Assembly: GCA_025928435.1 (NCBI GenBank)
Contig: JAICJM010000091.1
Coordinates: forward strand, 1-14,535
Reading direction: 5' to 3'
Source: Thermoleophilia bacterium
GTDB lineage: Bacteria > Actinomycetota > Thermoleophilia > Gaiellales > JAICJC01
Length of the DNA stretch: 14,535 bases
In this document: positions 1 through 5,412 of the stretch, piece after piece
How the letters are laid out: every line of letters begins with the position of its first letter
Numbering within the stretch: position 1 is the first letter of the stretch
The notes under the pieces: generated by a model
The model's database searches: none
The model's input: only the letters and a program-made list of their open reading frames with translations
Told to the model about the DNA's origin: nothing
Translations under genes and position numbers: made by a program

Positions 1-499
1 CGGCGCGGCGCCCCACCTCGGTCAGCACCGCGCCCGCGGCACGGCTGCGGCTGGCGCCGCGCACCTGGGGGATGACGCAGTACGTGCAGGCGAACGAGCA
101 GCCGTCCTGCACCTTCACGTAGGCGCGCGTGCGCGCGAAGGGCGGCGCCGCGCCCCCCGTGCAGCCGAGGTCGCCCACGAGCCCCGCGGCCGTCTCCGCC
201 AGCCGCTCCGCCCTCACCGGGAGCACGGTGACGTTCGGCGCGACGTCGAGGCCCGCGCCGTCCAGGTTGGCCGCGCACCCGGTGACGAGCACGCGATCGG
301 CCGTCCGTGCGGCGCGGCGGACGGCCTTGCGCGACTTGGCCACCGCCTCGGCCGTCACGCAGCAGGTGTTCACGACCCGCACGCGGGCGGCGGGGGCGGC
401 GACCTCGTCGTGGCCGTCCTCCGCCAGCCGCTCGCGCACCGACTGGGCGTCGGCGAGCGAGACCTTGCAACCCAGGAACTCAACGGCGAACGACGTCAT
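1..499 (-). CDS. mtaB: tRNA t6A37 methylthiotransferase MtaB, N-terminal part (runs off the window)
   Basis: Radical-SAM methylthiotransferase that converts t6A to ms2t6A at position 37 of ANN-decoding tRNAs in the cytoplasm. The translation shows the N-terminal UPF0004 domain with its three cluster cysteines: C11 in FLGCKVS, C46 in VVNTCCVT and C75 in VTGCAAN. The start of the radical-SAM domain follows, with CxxxCxxC at C134, C138 and C141 (DGCSFACTYCVIPQVRG). About 166 residues are inside the window; the rest of the radical-SAM and the TRAM domain lie beyond base 1. The ATG start overlaps the rsmE stop (ATGA), so translation is probably coupled. It is the last visible gene of the dnaJ-prmA-rsmE-mtaB run. 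The LGCKVS N-terminus and the neighbourhood favour MtaB over MiaB or RimO; this is a family-level judgement. Confidence 0.9.
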   Translation of the reverse strand, partial: MTSFAVEFLGCKVSLADAQSVRERLAEDGHDEVAAPAARVRVVNTCCVTAEAVAKSRKAVRRAARTADRVLVTGCAANLDGAGLDVAPNVTVLPVRAERLAETAAGLVGDLGCTGGAAPPFARTRAYVKVQDGCSFACTYCVIPQVRGASRSRAAGAVLTEVGRRA

Positions 500-1179
500 C
501 CCAGGAACCCCATCTCGCGCAGCGCGAGCGCCGCGGCGACGATCGCCGCCGTCTCGGTGCGCAGCACGACCGGCCCGAACGTCGCCACCGCGACGCCGCG
601 GGAACGAGCCAGCTCCAGCTCGTCCTCCGAGAAGCCAGGCTCGGGGCCGATCAGCAGGGTCGCCCCGCGGCGGCCGACGATCCGGTCTGCCAGGCCGCCG
701 GACGCGCCGGTGTGGCTGAGGACGACCGCCTCGGGCGAGAGGACGTCGGCGTAGTCGGCCACCGGCAGGATCTCGGGCACGCGCGACTGCTTCGACTGCT
801 TCGCGGCCGCCACCGCGACCCGCCGCCACCGGTCGAGCCGGGAGTCGGTGAACTCGCCCTTGAGCAGCCGGCAGCGCATCGCCCCGATCCGGGACACGCC
901 GAGCTCGGTCAGCCGCTCGACCGCCTCGTCCGAGCGGCCGCCGGGCTGGGCCAGCCAGACGGTGACGGGGGGTGCGGTCGCGGTCTCGATCTCGTCCATC
1001 AGCTCGAGGCCGCCGGGAACGACGCGGGCGTGGTAGGCGCGGCCGCCGGCGGCGACCTCGCAAGTATCGCCCACCCGCATCCGCAGCACCTGCTCCAGGT
1101 GGCGACGGTCGCGGGGGCCGAGGACGGCGACGCCTCCGGAGACCGAGTCGGCGAAGAAGCGGTAGGCGTGGCGGGTCAC
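496..1179 (-). CDS. rsmE: 16S rRNA (uracil1498-N3)-methyltransferase RsmE
   Basis: SPOUT-family methyltransferase that makes m3U1498 in 16S rRNA of the 30S subunit with AdoMet; 227 residues, near the usual 230-250. An N-terminal PUA-like part (about 1-70, with RHLEQVLRMRVGD) precedes the knotted C-terminal domain. Family landmarks are LTELGV, AAAKQSKQSRVPEI, the AdoMet-loop LLIGPEPGFSEDEL and LRTETA near the end. The usual loop is GPEGGF, so one glycine is replaced by proline here. I chose the GTG at 1179 because it overlaps the prmA stop (GTGA) and starts the conserved RHAYRFF segment; the longer open frame upstream is antisense-like prmA shadow. It overlaps mtaB by 4 bases downstream. Confidence 0.93.
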   Translation of the reverse strand: MTRHAYRFFADSVSGGVAVLGPRDRRHLEQVLRMRVGDTCEVAAGGRAYHARVVPGGLELMDEIETATAPPVTVWLAQPGGRSDEAVERLTELGVSRIGAMRCRLLKGEFTDSRLDRWRRVAVAAAKQSKQSRVPEILPVADYADVLSPEAVVLSHTGASGGLADRIVGRRGATLLIGPEPGFSEDELELARSRGVAVATFGPVVLRTETAAIVAAALALREMGFLG

Positions 1180-1919
1180 GGCTCCACCAGCTCCGCGGCC
1201 CAGCCGTCGGCGACGATCCGGTCGCCGCCGCCGACCGTCTCCTCGCCCAGGAGGCCGGAGACGAGGATGCGGGCCGGCAGGTCGGGCCGCTCCAGCACGC
1301 GGCGCAGGAGCCCCAGCTCGAGGTTCGCGATCCAGAGCGGCGCCTCCGGGAGCGGGTCGGCGAGCACGTCGGCCTGGGCCACGTCGAGCGCGACGCCGTT
1401 TCGCTCGGCGTTCTCCGCCGTGGCGCCGACCGCGAGCGGGTCGAGATCGAAGCACCACAGCGGCCCGAACCCGAGCTTCGCGGCGGCGATGGCGAGGACG
1501 CCCGAGCCGCAGCCGAGGTCGAGCGCCGGGGACGGCTCGAGCCGCTGGAGCAGCGCGAGCGCGGCCCGGGTCGAGCCGTGCCCGCCCGTCCCGAACGCCC
1601 GCCCGGGATCGATGACGACGGCGATGGGGTCGTCACGGGGACTCTCCCCGCCCGAGCGGGGACAGTCCCCAGCCCAGGGTGGGCCGACCCAGATGCGGCC
1701 CACGGTCACCGGGCGGTGGTACTCGCGCCAGCGGTCCTCCCAGCCCGGCTCGACGTCGTCCGCCTCGAGCCCGCCGGCAGGCGCCTCGTCCGCGTACCCG
1801 GCCAGCACGACGTCGTCGCCGTCGCGCTCCTCCTCGATCCCACCGGGGAAGAGATCGAGCATCCGCGCGAGGGCGGGCTCGGCCTCGGCCACCGGCACAC
1901 GCAGCCGGTAGCGCCTCAC
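1176..1919 (-). CDS. prmA: Ribosomal protein L11 methyltransferase PrmA
   Basis: AdoMet-dependent methyltransferase that trimethylates ribosomal protein L11. It has 247 residues, shorter than the roughly 290 of E. coli PrmA, mainly through a reduced N-terminal substrate-recognition domain (about 1-70). Motifs are IDPGRAFGTGGHGSTR (103-118; the family usually has GTGTHPTT), the AdoMet glycine loop LDLGCGSGVLAIAA (133-146), the acidic strand end CFDLDPLA and IANLELGLL (197-205). The GTG start at 1919 overlaps the dnaJ stop as GTGA, and the 3' end overlaps rsmE the same way. Residues 84-95, between VGPPW and PIAVVIDPG, are encoded by a 34-bp palindrome and look like an in-frame insertion in a surface loop. 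Order dnaJ-prmA-rsmE is widely conserved in Gram-positive bacteria. Confidence 0.92.
   Translation of the reverse strand: MRRYRLRVPVAEAEPALARMLDLFPGGIEEERDGDDVVLAGYADEAPAGGLEADDVEPGWEDRWREYHRPVTVGRIWVGPPWAGDCPRSGGESPRDDPIAVVIDPGRAFGTGGHGSTRAALALLQRLEPSPALDLGCGSGVLAIAAAKLGFGPLWCFDLDPLAVGATAENAERNGVALDVAQADVLADPLPEAPLWIANLELGLLRRVLERPDLPARILVSGLLGEETVGGGDRIVADGWAAELVEP
1637..1670. repeat. GC-rich palindrome inside prmA
   Basis: Two 15-base arms (1637-1651 and 1656-1670, GCGGGGACAGTCCCC) are inverse complements apart from one mismatch, separated by CCGA. The right arm also contains a 13-base near-palindrome of its own, GGGGACAGTCCCC. It is read in frame within prmA and adds about 12 residues to a loop. 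It looks like a dispersed palindromic repeat unit rather than a terminator, since it lies mid-gene. Confidence 0.7.
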
Positions 1920-3031
1920 CGAAACGCGGTCCGCAGCCTGTGGAAGAAGCCGTCGTCGGCGGCGTAGGTGGCGTCGTCGACCGTGGACTCGAACTTCTCG
2001 AGCAGCGCGCGCTGGTCGTCGGTGAGCTTGCGCGGGACGAGTACGTTCACGACCACGCGATGGTCGCCGCGGCCACGGCCGCCCAGCACCGGGATGCCCT
2101 TCCCGCGCAGGACGAGCACCTCGCCGGGCTGCGTGCCCGGCCGCACCTCGAGCTCGTGGCTGCCGTCCAGGGTCTCGATCGCCATCGTCGTCCCGATCGC
2201 CGCCCGCGTGAACGGCACGTCGAGCACCGAGACGACGTCGTTGCCCTCGCGCTCGAAGCGGTCGTCCGGGGCGACCGAGACGTTGACGTAGAGGTCGCCG
2301 CGGGCGGCGCCCGACTCGCCGGCGTGCCCGCGGCCTGCCAGCCGCAGCCGCTGGCCGGACATGATTCCGGCCGGGATCTGGACCTCGACCGACTCCCGCG
2401 TCCGCCGGCGCCCGCGCCCGCGGCAGGCCGTGCAGGGCGTGTCGATCCGGACACCACGGCCGCGGCAGGCGGCGCAGGCTGCGGTCTGGACGAACTGGCC
2501 GAAGGCCGTGTTCGAGACGTGCTGGACGTGACCGGTGCCGCCGCAGCTCGGGCACGTCTGCGGCGTCGTTCCCGGCTCCGCCCCGCTGCCGTCGCAGCGG
2601 TCGCAGGCCGAGATGATCTCGGCGTCGACCTCGCGGGTGACGCCGAAGGCCGCCTCGGCGAGCGTGAGGTCGACGGACGCCGCCGCGTCGCTCCCGCGAG
2701 CCGGCCGGCGCGAAGTCCCGAAGAGGTCGTCTCCGAAGAACGCCCCGAGCAGGTCGGACAGGTTGGAGAAGTCCATGAACTGCTCGGGGTGGAACTGCGT
2801 GCCGGCCATGCCCGCGTGGCCGAAGCGGTCGTAACGCGCCCGCATCTCGGGGTTGCTCAGCGCCTCGTATGCCTCCGACGCCTCGCGGAACCCCTCGGCC
2901 GCGTCCGGGTCGCCGGGGTTCACGTCGGGATGCAGCTCCCGCGCGAGCCGGCGAAACGCCTTCTTGACATCGGCCGCGGACGCGTCGCGGTCCACTCCGA
3001 GCACCTCGTAGTAGTCCCGCTTCGTGGCCAC
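1916..3031 (-). CDS. dnaJ: Chaperone protein DnaJ (type I Hsp40)
   Basis: Co-chaperone that delivers unfolded substrates to DnaK and stimulates its ATPase. 371 residues, normal for type I. The J domain spans about 5-71 with HPD at 34-36. A short Gly/Phe stretch (about 71-115) follows, then four CxxCxGxG zinc motifs at C143/C146, C160/C163, C186/C189 and C200/C203, and the C-terminal substrate-binding and dimerisation domains. The start is GTG at 3031 because an in-frame TAG lies 9 bases upstream; the ribosome site is weak. The stop overlaps the prmA GTG. The stop of a 36-residue ORF lies only 23 bases upstream, leaving little room for a separate promoter. grpE and dnaK are not in the window, and no CIRCE element is visible upstream. 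Confidence 0.96.
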   Translation of the reverse strand: MATKRDYYEVLGVDRDASAADVKKAFRRLARELHPDVNPGDPDAAEGFREASEAYEALSNPEMRARYDRFGHAGMAGTQFHPEQFMDFSNLSDLLGAFFGDDLFGTSRRPARGSDAAASVDLTLAEAAFGVTREVDAEIISACDRCDGSGAEPGTTPQTCPSCGGTGHVQHVSNTAFGQFVQTAACAACRGRGVRIDTPCTACRGRGRRRTRESVEVQIPAGIMSGQRLRLAGRGHAGESGAARGDLYVNVSVAPDDRFEREGNDVVSVLDVPFTRAAIGTTMAIETLDGSHELEVRPGTQPGEVLVLRGKGIPVLGGRGRGDHRVVVNVLVPRKLTDDQRALLEKFESTVDDATYAADDGFFHRLRTAFR

Positions 3032-3054
3032 GGCCGTAGTCTACGGGCGCCCGA

Positions 3055-3165
3055 TCACCACTCGTGGAAGCCGCGCCCGCCGCGGTGATGCGATACATGC
3101 GCGAGGAACAGCGCGACCGAGGTCGCCCACAGGAACAGCGTCGGTCGCTTCGTCAGAAGCTTCAT
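3055..3165 (-). CDS. Small signal-like / single-pass membrane peptide (36 aa) next to the HTH-TPR regulator
   Basis: A short ORF of 36 codons, ATG to TGA, not recognised as a known family. The N-terminus MKLLTKRPT is basic and is followed by a hydrophobic core, LFLWATSVALFLA (about 10-22). The tail is polar, rich in His, Gly and Arg, and ends FHEW. This fits either an uncleaved single-pass peptide or a signal sequence with a short exported tail. Support for expression: a strong GAGGGGG ribosome site at 3170-3176, tight packing (35 bases after the HTH-TPR stop, 23 before dnaJ) and the same strand as both. In Firmicutes, RRNPP regulators often have such a pheromone precursor gene immediately downstream; whether that applies here is inference. 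It could instead be a small membrane protein unrelated to the regulator. Confidence 0.55.
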   Translation of the reverse strand: MKLLTKRPTLFLWATSVALFLAHVSHHRGGRGFHEW

Positions 3166-3169
3166 GTCA

Positions 3170-3176
3170 CCCCCTC
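3170..3176 (-). promoter_or_regulatory. Strong ribosome binding site for the 36-aa peptide
   Basis: On the minus strand GAGGGGG stands four bases before the ATG at 3165. It is one of the best Shine-Dalgarno matches in the window, much better than that of dnaJ, and is the main reason to accept the small ORF. Confidence 0.6.
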
Positions 3177-3200
3177 ATCGAGATCGCGATCTGCCCGTGA

Positions 3201-4553
3201 TCACCAGCGGACGTCTTGCAGCGCTTCCGCCGCCCGCCGGTAGAGGTCGGCGGCCCGTGCCTGGTCGCCTCGCTCTGCCGCCACATCCCCGATCGCAACC
3301 CACGCGCCGGCCATGTGGCTGATCGATTCCACCGCGGCGAAACAGTCCGCCGCGGCGGTGAATGAGCGCTCCGCCTCGTCGACGCGCCCGCACGCGAGGT
3401 GCGCGCGCCCCATGACCAGCCGGGCGTTCCCTAATTCCTGTCGGAATTCCTCGCGTGGTCCCAATAGCTCGATCGCGCGATTTGCGCTCTCCACGGCGCC
3501 CTCGTGGTCGCCGCTGTGCAGGCGCGCCGACGCGAGCGACGACGCCGCGAAGGCCGCGTCGACCCGGTTGTCCTGCTCGACCGCGATCCGGAACGCCTCG
3601 CGCAGGAGCGGCACCGCCTCGTCCGGCCGGCCGGTGATCGCGCGCAGCTGGCCGAGGTTGTTCAGAAGCTTGCCGACGTACTCGTGGTCGGCGACCCGCT
3701 CGAAGAGGGCCTTCGACCGCTCGGCGTACTCGCGCGCGCGGCCGTACTCGTGCTGCCGCTCGGCGACGAGGGAGGCGTCGAGGTAGGTCTCGGCCAGGAC
3801 GCGGTCATCGCCGAGCCCGTGCGCGAGCTCGAGCGCCGCGGTGACGTCCTCGGCCGCGGCGGTGAAGTCCTTCTGGCGGCGGCGGATCTTCGCGCGCGTG
3901 TTCAGGATGCGCGCCCGCAGCGCGTCGGACGGGCGCTCGGCCAGGGCCGCGCAGCGCAGCGCCTCGTCGAGGGCCGCGACGGCCGTCGCGTGACTGCCCA
4001 TCTTGAACCGCACGACGCCGAGGCGATAGAGGGCGACGGCCCGGTCGAGGTCATCGCCGGACTCGGCCAGCCCGCGGGCGCGGTCGAGCAGGGCGGCGGC
4101 ACGCTCGAGGTCGCCGAGATGGTGGACGGCCCACCCCTGCGCGAGCGACCAGCGCAGGCCGAGCATCGGCTCGTCCGCGCGCGTGACCGCGCCCGCGACC
4201 TCGTCGAGCGCCGCGACCGCCTCCGCGTACCGGTGGGCCTCGACCGCCGCCTCGGCCCGGACGACCACGGCCTTGGCCGCGGCGGCCGCCGCGGGCCCGC
4301 CCTCGCCTTCGATCTCGGAGCGGCTGACCCCGAGCCGCTCGCAGAACCACTCGAGCGCCGCGTCGGACGGCGGCGACTTCCCGAGCTCGACCTGGCTGAT
4401 GTACTCCTTGCTGAACCGCTCGCCGGCGAGCCCGGCCTGGGTCATCCCCGCCGCCACCCGCAGCTCGCGCACGCGGCTGCCGATCCCGGACGCGTGGGCG
4501 GCGCCCTTCGCACGCGAGCGATGCGTGGTGGCGGCTGTGGTCCCCCTCCCCAT
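3201..4553 (-). CDS. XRE-type HTH regulator with C-terminal TPR array (RRNPP-like architecture)
   Basis: Predicted DNA-binding regulator of 450 residues. After a polar N-terminal tail (1-23), an XRE/Cro-type helix-turn-helix covers about 24-76; MTQAGLAGERFSKEYISQVE and ELGKSPPS are typical. The rest (about 95-447) is a run of helical pairs that I parse as nine TPRs, for example LYRLGVVRFKMGSHATAVAALDEAL and LLNNLGQLRAITGRPDEAVPLL. The size and layout recall NprR and other RRNPP peptide sensors, whose TPR groove binds a short peptide, but many non-sensor HTH-TPR proteins exist. The ATG at 4553 is used because no other start precedes the HTH; GAGAGG lies very close to it. A divergent region with repeated operator-like motifs lies upstream, and a 36-residue peptide gene follows. 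The last few hundred bases are less GC-rich than the neighbouring genes. Confidence 0.85.
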   Translation of the reverse strand: MGRGTTAATTHRSRAKGAAHASGIGSRVRELRVAAGMTQAGLAGERFSKEYISQVELGKSPPSDAALEWFCERLGVSRSEIEGEGGPAAAAAAKAVVVRAEAAVEAHRYAEAVAALDEVAGAVTRADEPMLGLRWSLAQGWAVHHLGDLERAAALLDRARGLAESGDDLDRAVALYRLGVVRFKMGSHATAVAALDEALRCAALAERPSDALRARILNTRAKIRRRQKDFTAAAEDVTAALELAHGLGDDRVLAETYLDASLVAERQHEYGRAREYAERSKALFERVADHEYVGKLLNNLGQLRAITGRPDEAVPLLREAFRIAVEQDNRVDAAFAASSLASARLHSGDHEGAVESANRAIELLGPREEFRQELGNARLVMGRAHLACGRVDEAERSFTAAADCFAAVESISHMAGAWVAIGDVAAERGDQARAADLYRRAAEALQDVRW

Positions 4554-4607
4554 CCTCTCACACTAGCGCACCCGGTGCCACTTGACTAGTACCTCGCCAG
4601 TGTGCCA

Positions 4608-4632
4608 ATTGACGTTCGTCATGAATGTCAAT
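4608..4632. promoter_or_regulatory. Operator-like palindrome in the divergent intergenic region
   Basis: ATTGACGTTC (4608-4617) and GAATGTCAAT (4623-4632) are inverse complements with one mismatch around the five-base centre GTCAT. It lies about 55-80 bases upstream of the HTH-TPR start, in a stretch clearly richer in A+T than the genes. Read on the minus strand it also contains a TTGACA hexamer, but I find no matching -10 box. It is a candidate binding site for the adjacent regulator; no binding evidence exists. Confidence 0.5.
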
Positions 4633-4663
4633 TTCACCGTTGTTGAAAACGCATCCCACGTGG

Positions 4664-4716
4664 TCAAGTATTTTCGGCATCGACTACTTGATTTCACCCT
4701 TTCGGAGTACTTGACC
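4664..4716. promoter_or_regulatory. Cluster of TACTTGA half-sites (candidate operators)
   Basis: The heptamer TACTTGA occurs inverted at 4664-4670 and direct at 4685-4691 and 4708-4714; a related ACTTGAC is at 4580-4586. The first two form an inverted repeat with 14 bases between. The last two each follow a TTTCGG, and the last one overlaps the -35 box of the plus-strand promoter. ATTTCACC is also repeated at 4631-4638 and 4691-4698. Such clustering suits a regulator that competes with RNA polymerase. Confidence 0.5.
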
Positions 4717-4738
4717 TCGAGAGACTCTCCGCTATGGT
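4711..4738 (+). promoter_or_regulatory. Sigma70-type promoter for the divergent plus-strand transcript
   Basis: TTGACC (4711-4716), a 16-base spacer and TATGGT (4733-4738) make a near-consensus housekeeping promoter pointing right, with an expected transcript start near 4745. The -35 box lies in a repeated TACTTGACC motif, so the promoter is probably regulated. It would drive the leader ORF, the hairpin and the monooxygenase pseudogene. Confidence 0.6.
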
Positions 4739-4773
4739 GAGATCAACAACGCGAGACGGCGAGGCCGGGAGCG

Positions 4774-4827
4774 ATGAGCGAGAGAACGGGGTCTTCATCG
4801 CGACCGGCCACGGGGTCTGAGTCATGA
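4774..4827 (+). CDS. Possible 17-aa leader ORF
   Basis: An ATG with GGGAG just upstream and GAGG nine bases away opens a 17-codon frame, MSERTGSSSRPATGSES, ending in TGA. It is Ser/Thr-rich, with no hydrophobic segment and no known family. It lies about 30 bases into the predicted transcript, and its stop codon falls in the left arm of the hairpin at 4823-4872. That placement is what one expects of an attenuation-type leader, but an ORF this short could be chance. Confidence 0.25.
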   Translation: MSERTGSSSRPATGSES

Positions 4828-4872
4828 GCGCGGCGGTGGGGACCGGAGCCCCTCACCGCCGCGCGGCTCATG
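4823..4872 (+). promoter_or_regulatory. Strong hairpin between leader ORF and monooxygenase gene
   Basis: CATGAGC (4823-4829) pairs with GCTCATG (4866-4872), GCGGCGGTG (4830-4838) with CACCGCCGC (4854-4862), and GGG (4839-4841) with the CCCC at 4849-4852. Only a three-base bulge (4863-4865) and T4853 interrupt the stem. The total is about 19 GC-rich pairs. No T-run follows, so it is not a standard intrinsic terminator. A role in the 5' leader of the downstream gene is an inference. Confidence 0.5.
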
Positions 4873-4894
4873 GTCCGGCGCGATACTCCCGCCG

Positions 4895-5214
4895 ATGGCG
4901 GGCCCGCTCTACGGCATGCACGGACGGATCGTGGCCCAGCCCGGGCGCGGGGACGAGCTCGCGGCGATCCTGCTCCGGAGGCCGGCGGCCGCCTCGTTAC
5001 GGACCCGGACTGCCTGCTTTACCTCGTCAGCCGCGCGGCGGACGATCCCGACAGCGTCTGGGTGGCCGAAGCGTGGACGGACCGCGGCGCGCACGACGCC
5101 TCGCTCGAGGATCCCGGCGCCCGCGAGCTGATCGGGCGGGCGCGCCCGATCATCGCCTCGTTCGCCGACCGGGCCGAGCTGCGCCCGGAAGGCGGAAAGG
5201 GCCTGGATGATTGA
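4895..5214 (+). pseudogene. ABM-domain (YgiN-like) monooxygenase, frameshifted
   Basis: Two frames together make one antibiotic-biosynthesis-monooxygenase-like protein of about 105 residues. The first part, GMHGRIVAQPGRGDELAAIL, is in the frame of the ATG at 4895. The rest, from EAGGRLVTDPDCLLYLVSR through SVWVAEAWTDRGAHDASLED to the C-terminal ELRPEGGKGL, is in another frame. They join at 4976-4978: omitting C4976 and G4977, or adding one base, restores one protein. ABM proteins are small dimeric ferredoxin-like-fold oxygenases or quinol oxidases, often in detoxification. As written, neither frame gives a full domain, so I call it a pseudogene; a sequencing error or a programmed shift is also possible. 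The last codons (Asp-Asp-stop, 5206-5214) lie inside the left repeat of the MITE-like element. The gene is divergent from the HTH-TPR gene and could be its former target. Confidence 0.7.
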
Positions 5215-5406
5215 TTCCGCACCCCCGCGCGCCTGGACGTCAGGCTGTTGGTGGGAGCTCGGAGCGTGGCGGGGCTGCGGCTGCGAACCGTCGCATCGCG
5301 GCGTCCTCGGTCGCGCCCATAGGGCCAGCTATGACCGCTCCCTGCGTCCTTGCGCTGCTCGGTTCGCAGCCGCCCAGGACATCACGGGGGTGTGGAATCA
5401 ATCATC
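5206..5406. mobile_element. MITE-like element, 201 bp, with 22-bp terminal inverted repeats
   Basis: The left end (5206-5227, GATGATTGATTCC then GCACCCCCG) is the inverse complement of the right end (5385-5406) over 22 bases with one mismatch (T5393). The interior has no convincing gene but contains a further perfect 14-base inverted repeat. The left end supplies the stop codon of the ABM reading frame, and the right end stops six bases before the hrcA stop. No clear target duplication is visible. Small size, terminal repeats and lack of coding capacity fit a non-autonomous transposon remnant. A structured bidirectional terminator between convergent genes is the alternative, but the arms are about 157 bases apart. 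Confidence 0.55.
5277..5373. repeat. Nested inverted repeat inside the MITE-like element
   Basis: GCGGCTGCGAACCG (5277-5290) and CGGTTCGCAGCCGC (5360-5373) are perfect inverse complements. In the loop, CATAG (5318-5322) faces CTATG (5329-5333), and CGGT (5308-5311) faces ACCG (5334-5337), so RNA or single-stranded DNA could fold into a layered stem. It lies symmetrically neither with the terminal repeats nor with a gene. Confidence 0.5.
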
Positions 5407-5412
5407 TCCCGC

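Noticed and set aside
1920..3098. Upstream extension of prmA across dnaJ
   Set aside because: GC-driven open frame overlapping DnaJ; prmA starts at the GTG at 1919 with the usual 4-base overlap.
4824..5210. 128-codon plus-strand frame starting at the leader stop
   Set aside because: Its translation is an Arg/Pro/Gly-rich shadow in the third frame of the monooxygenase pseudogene and matches nothing.
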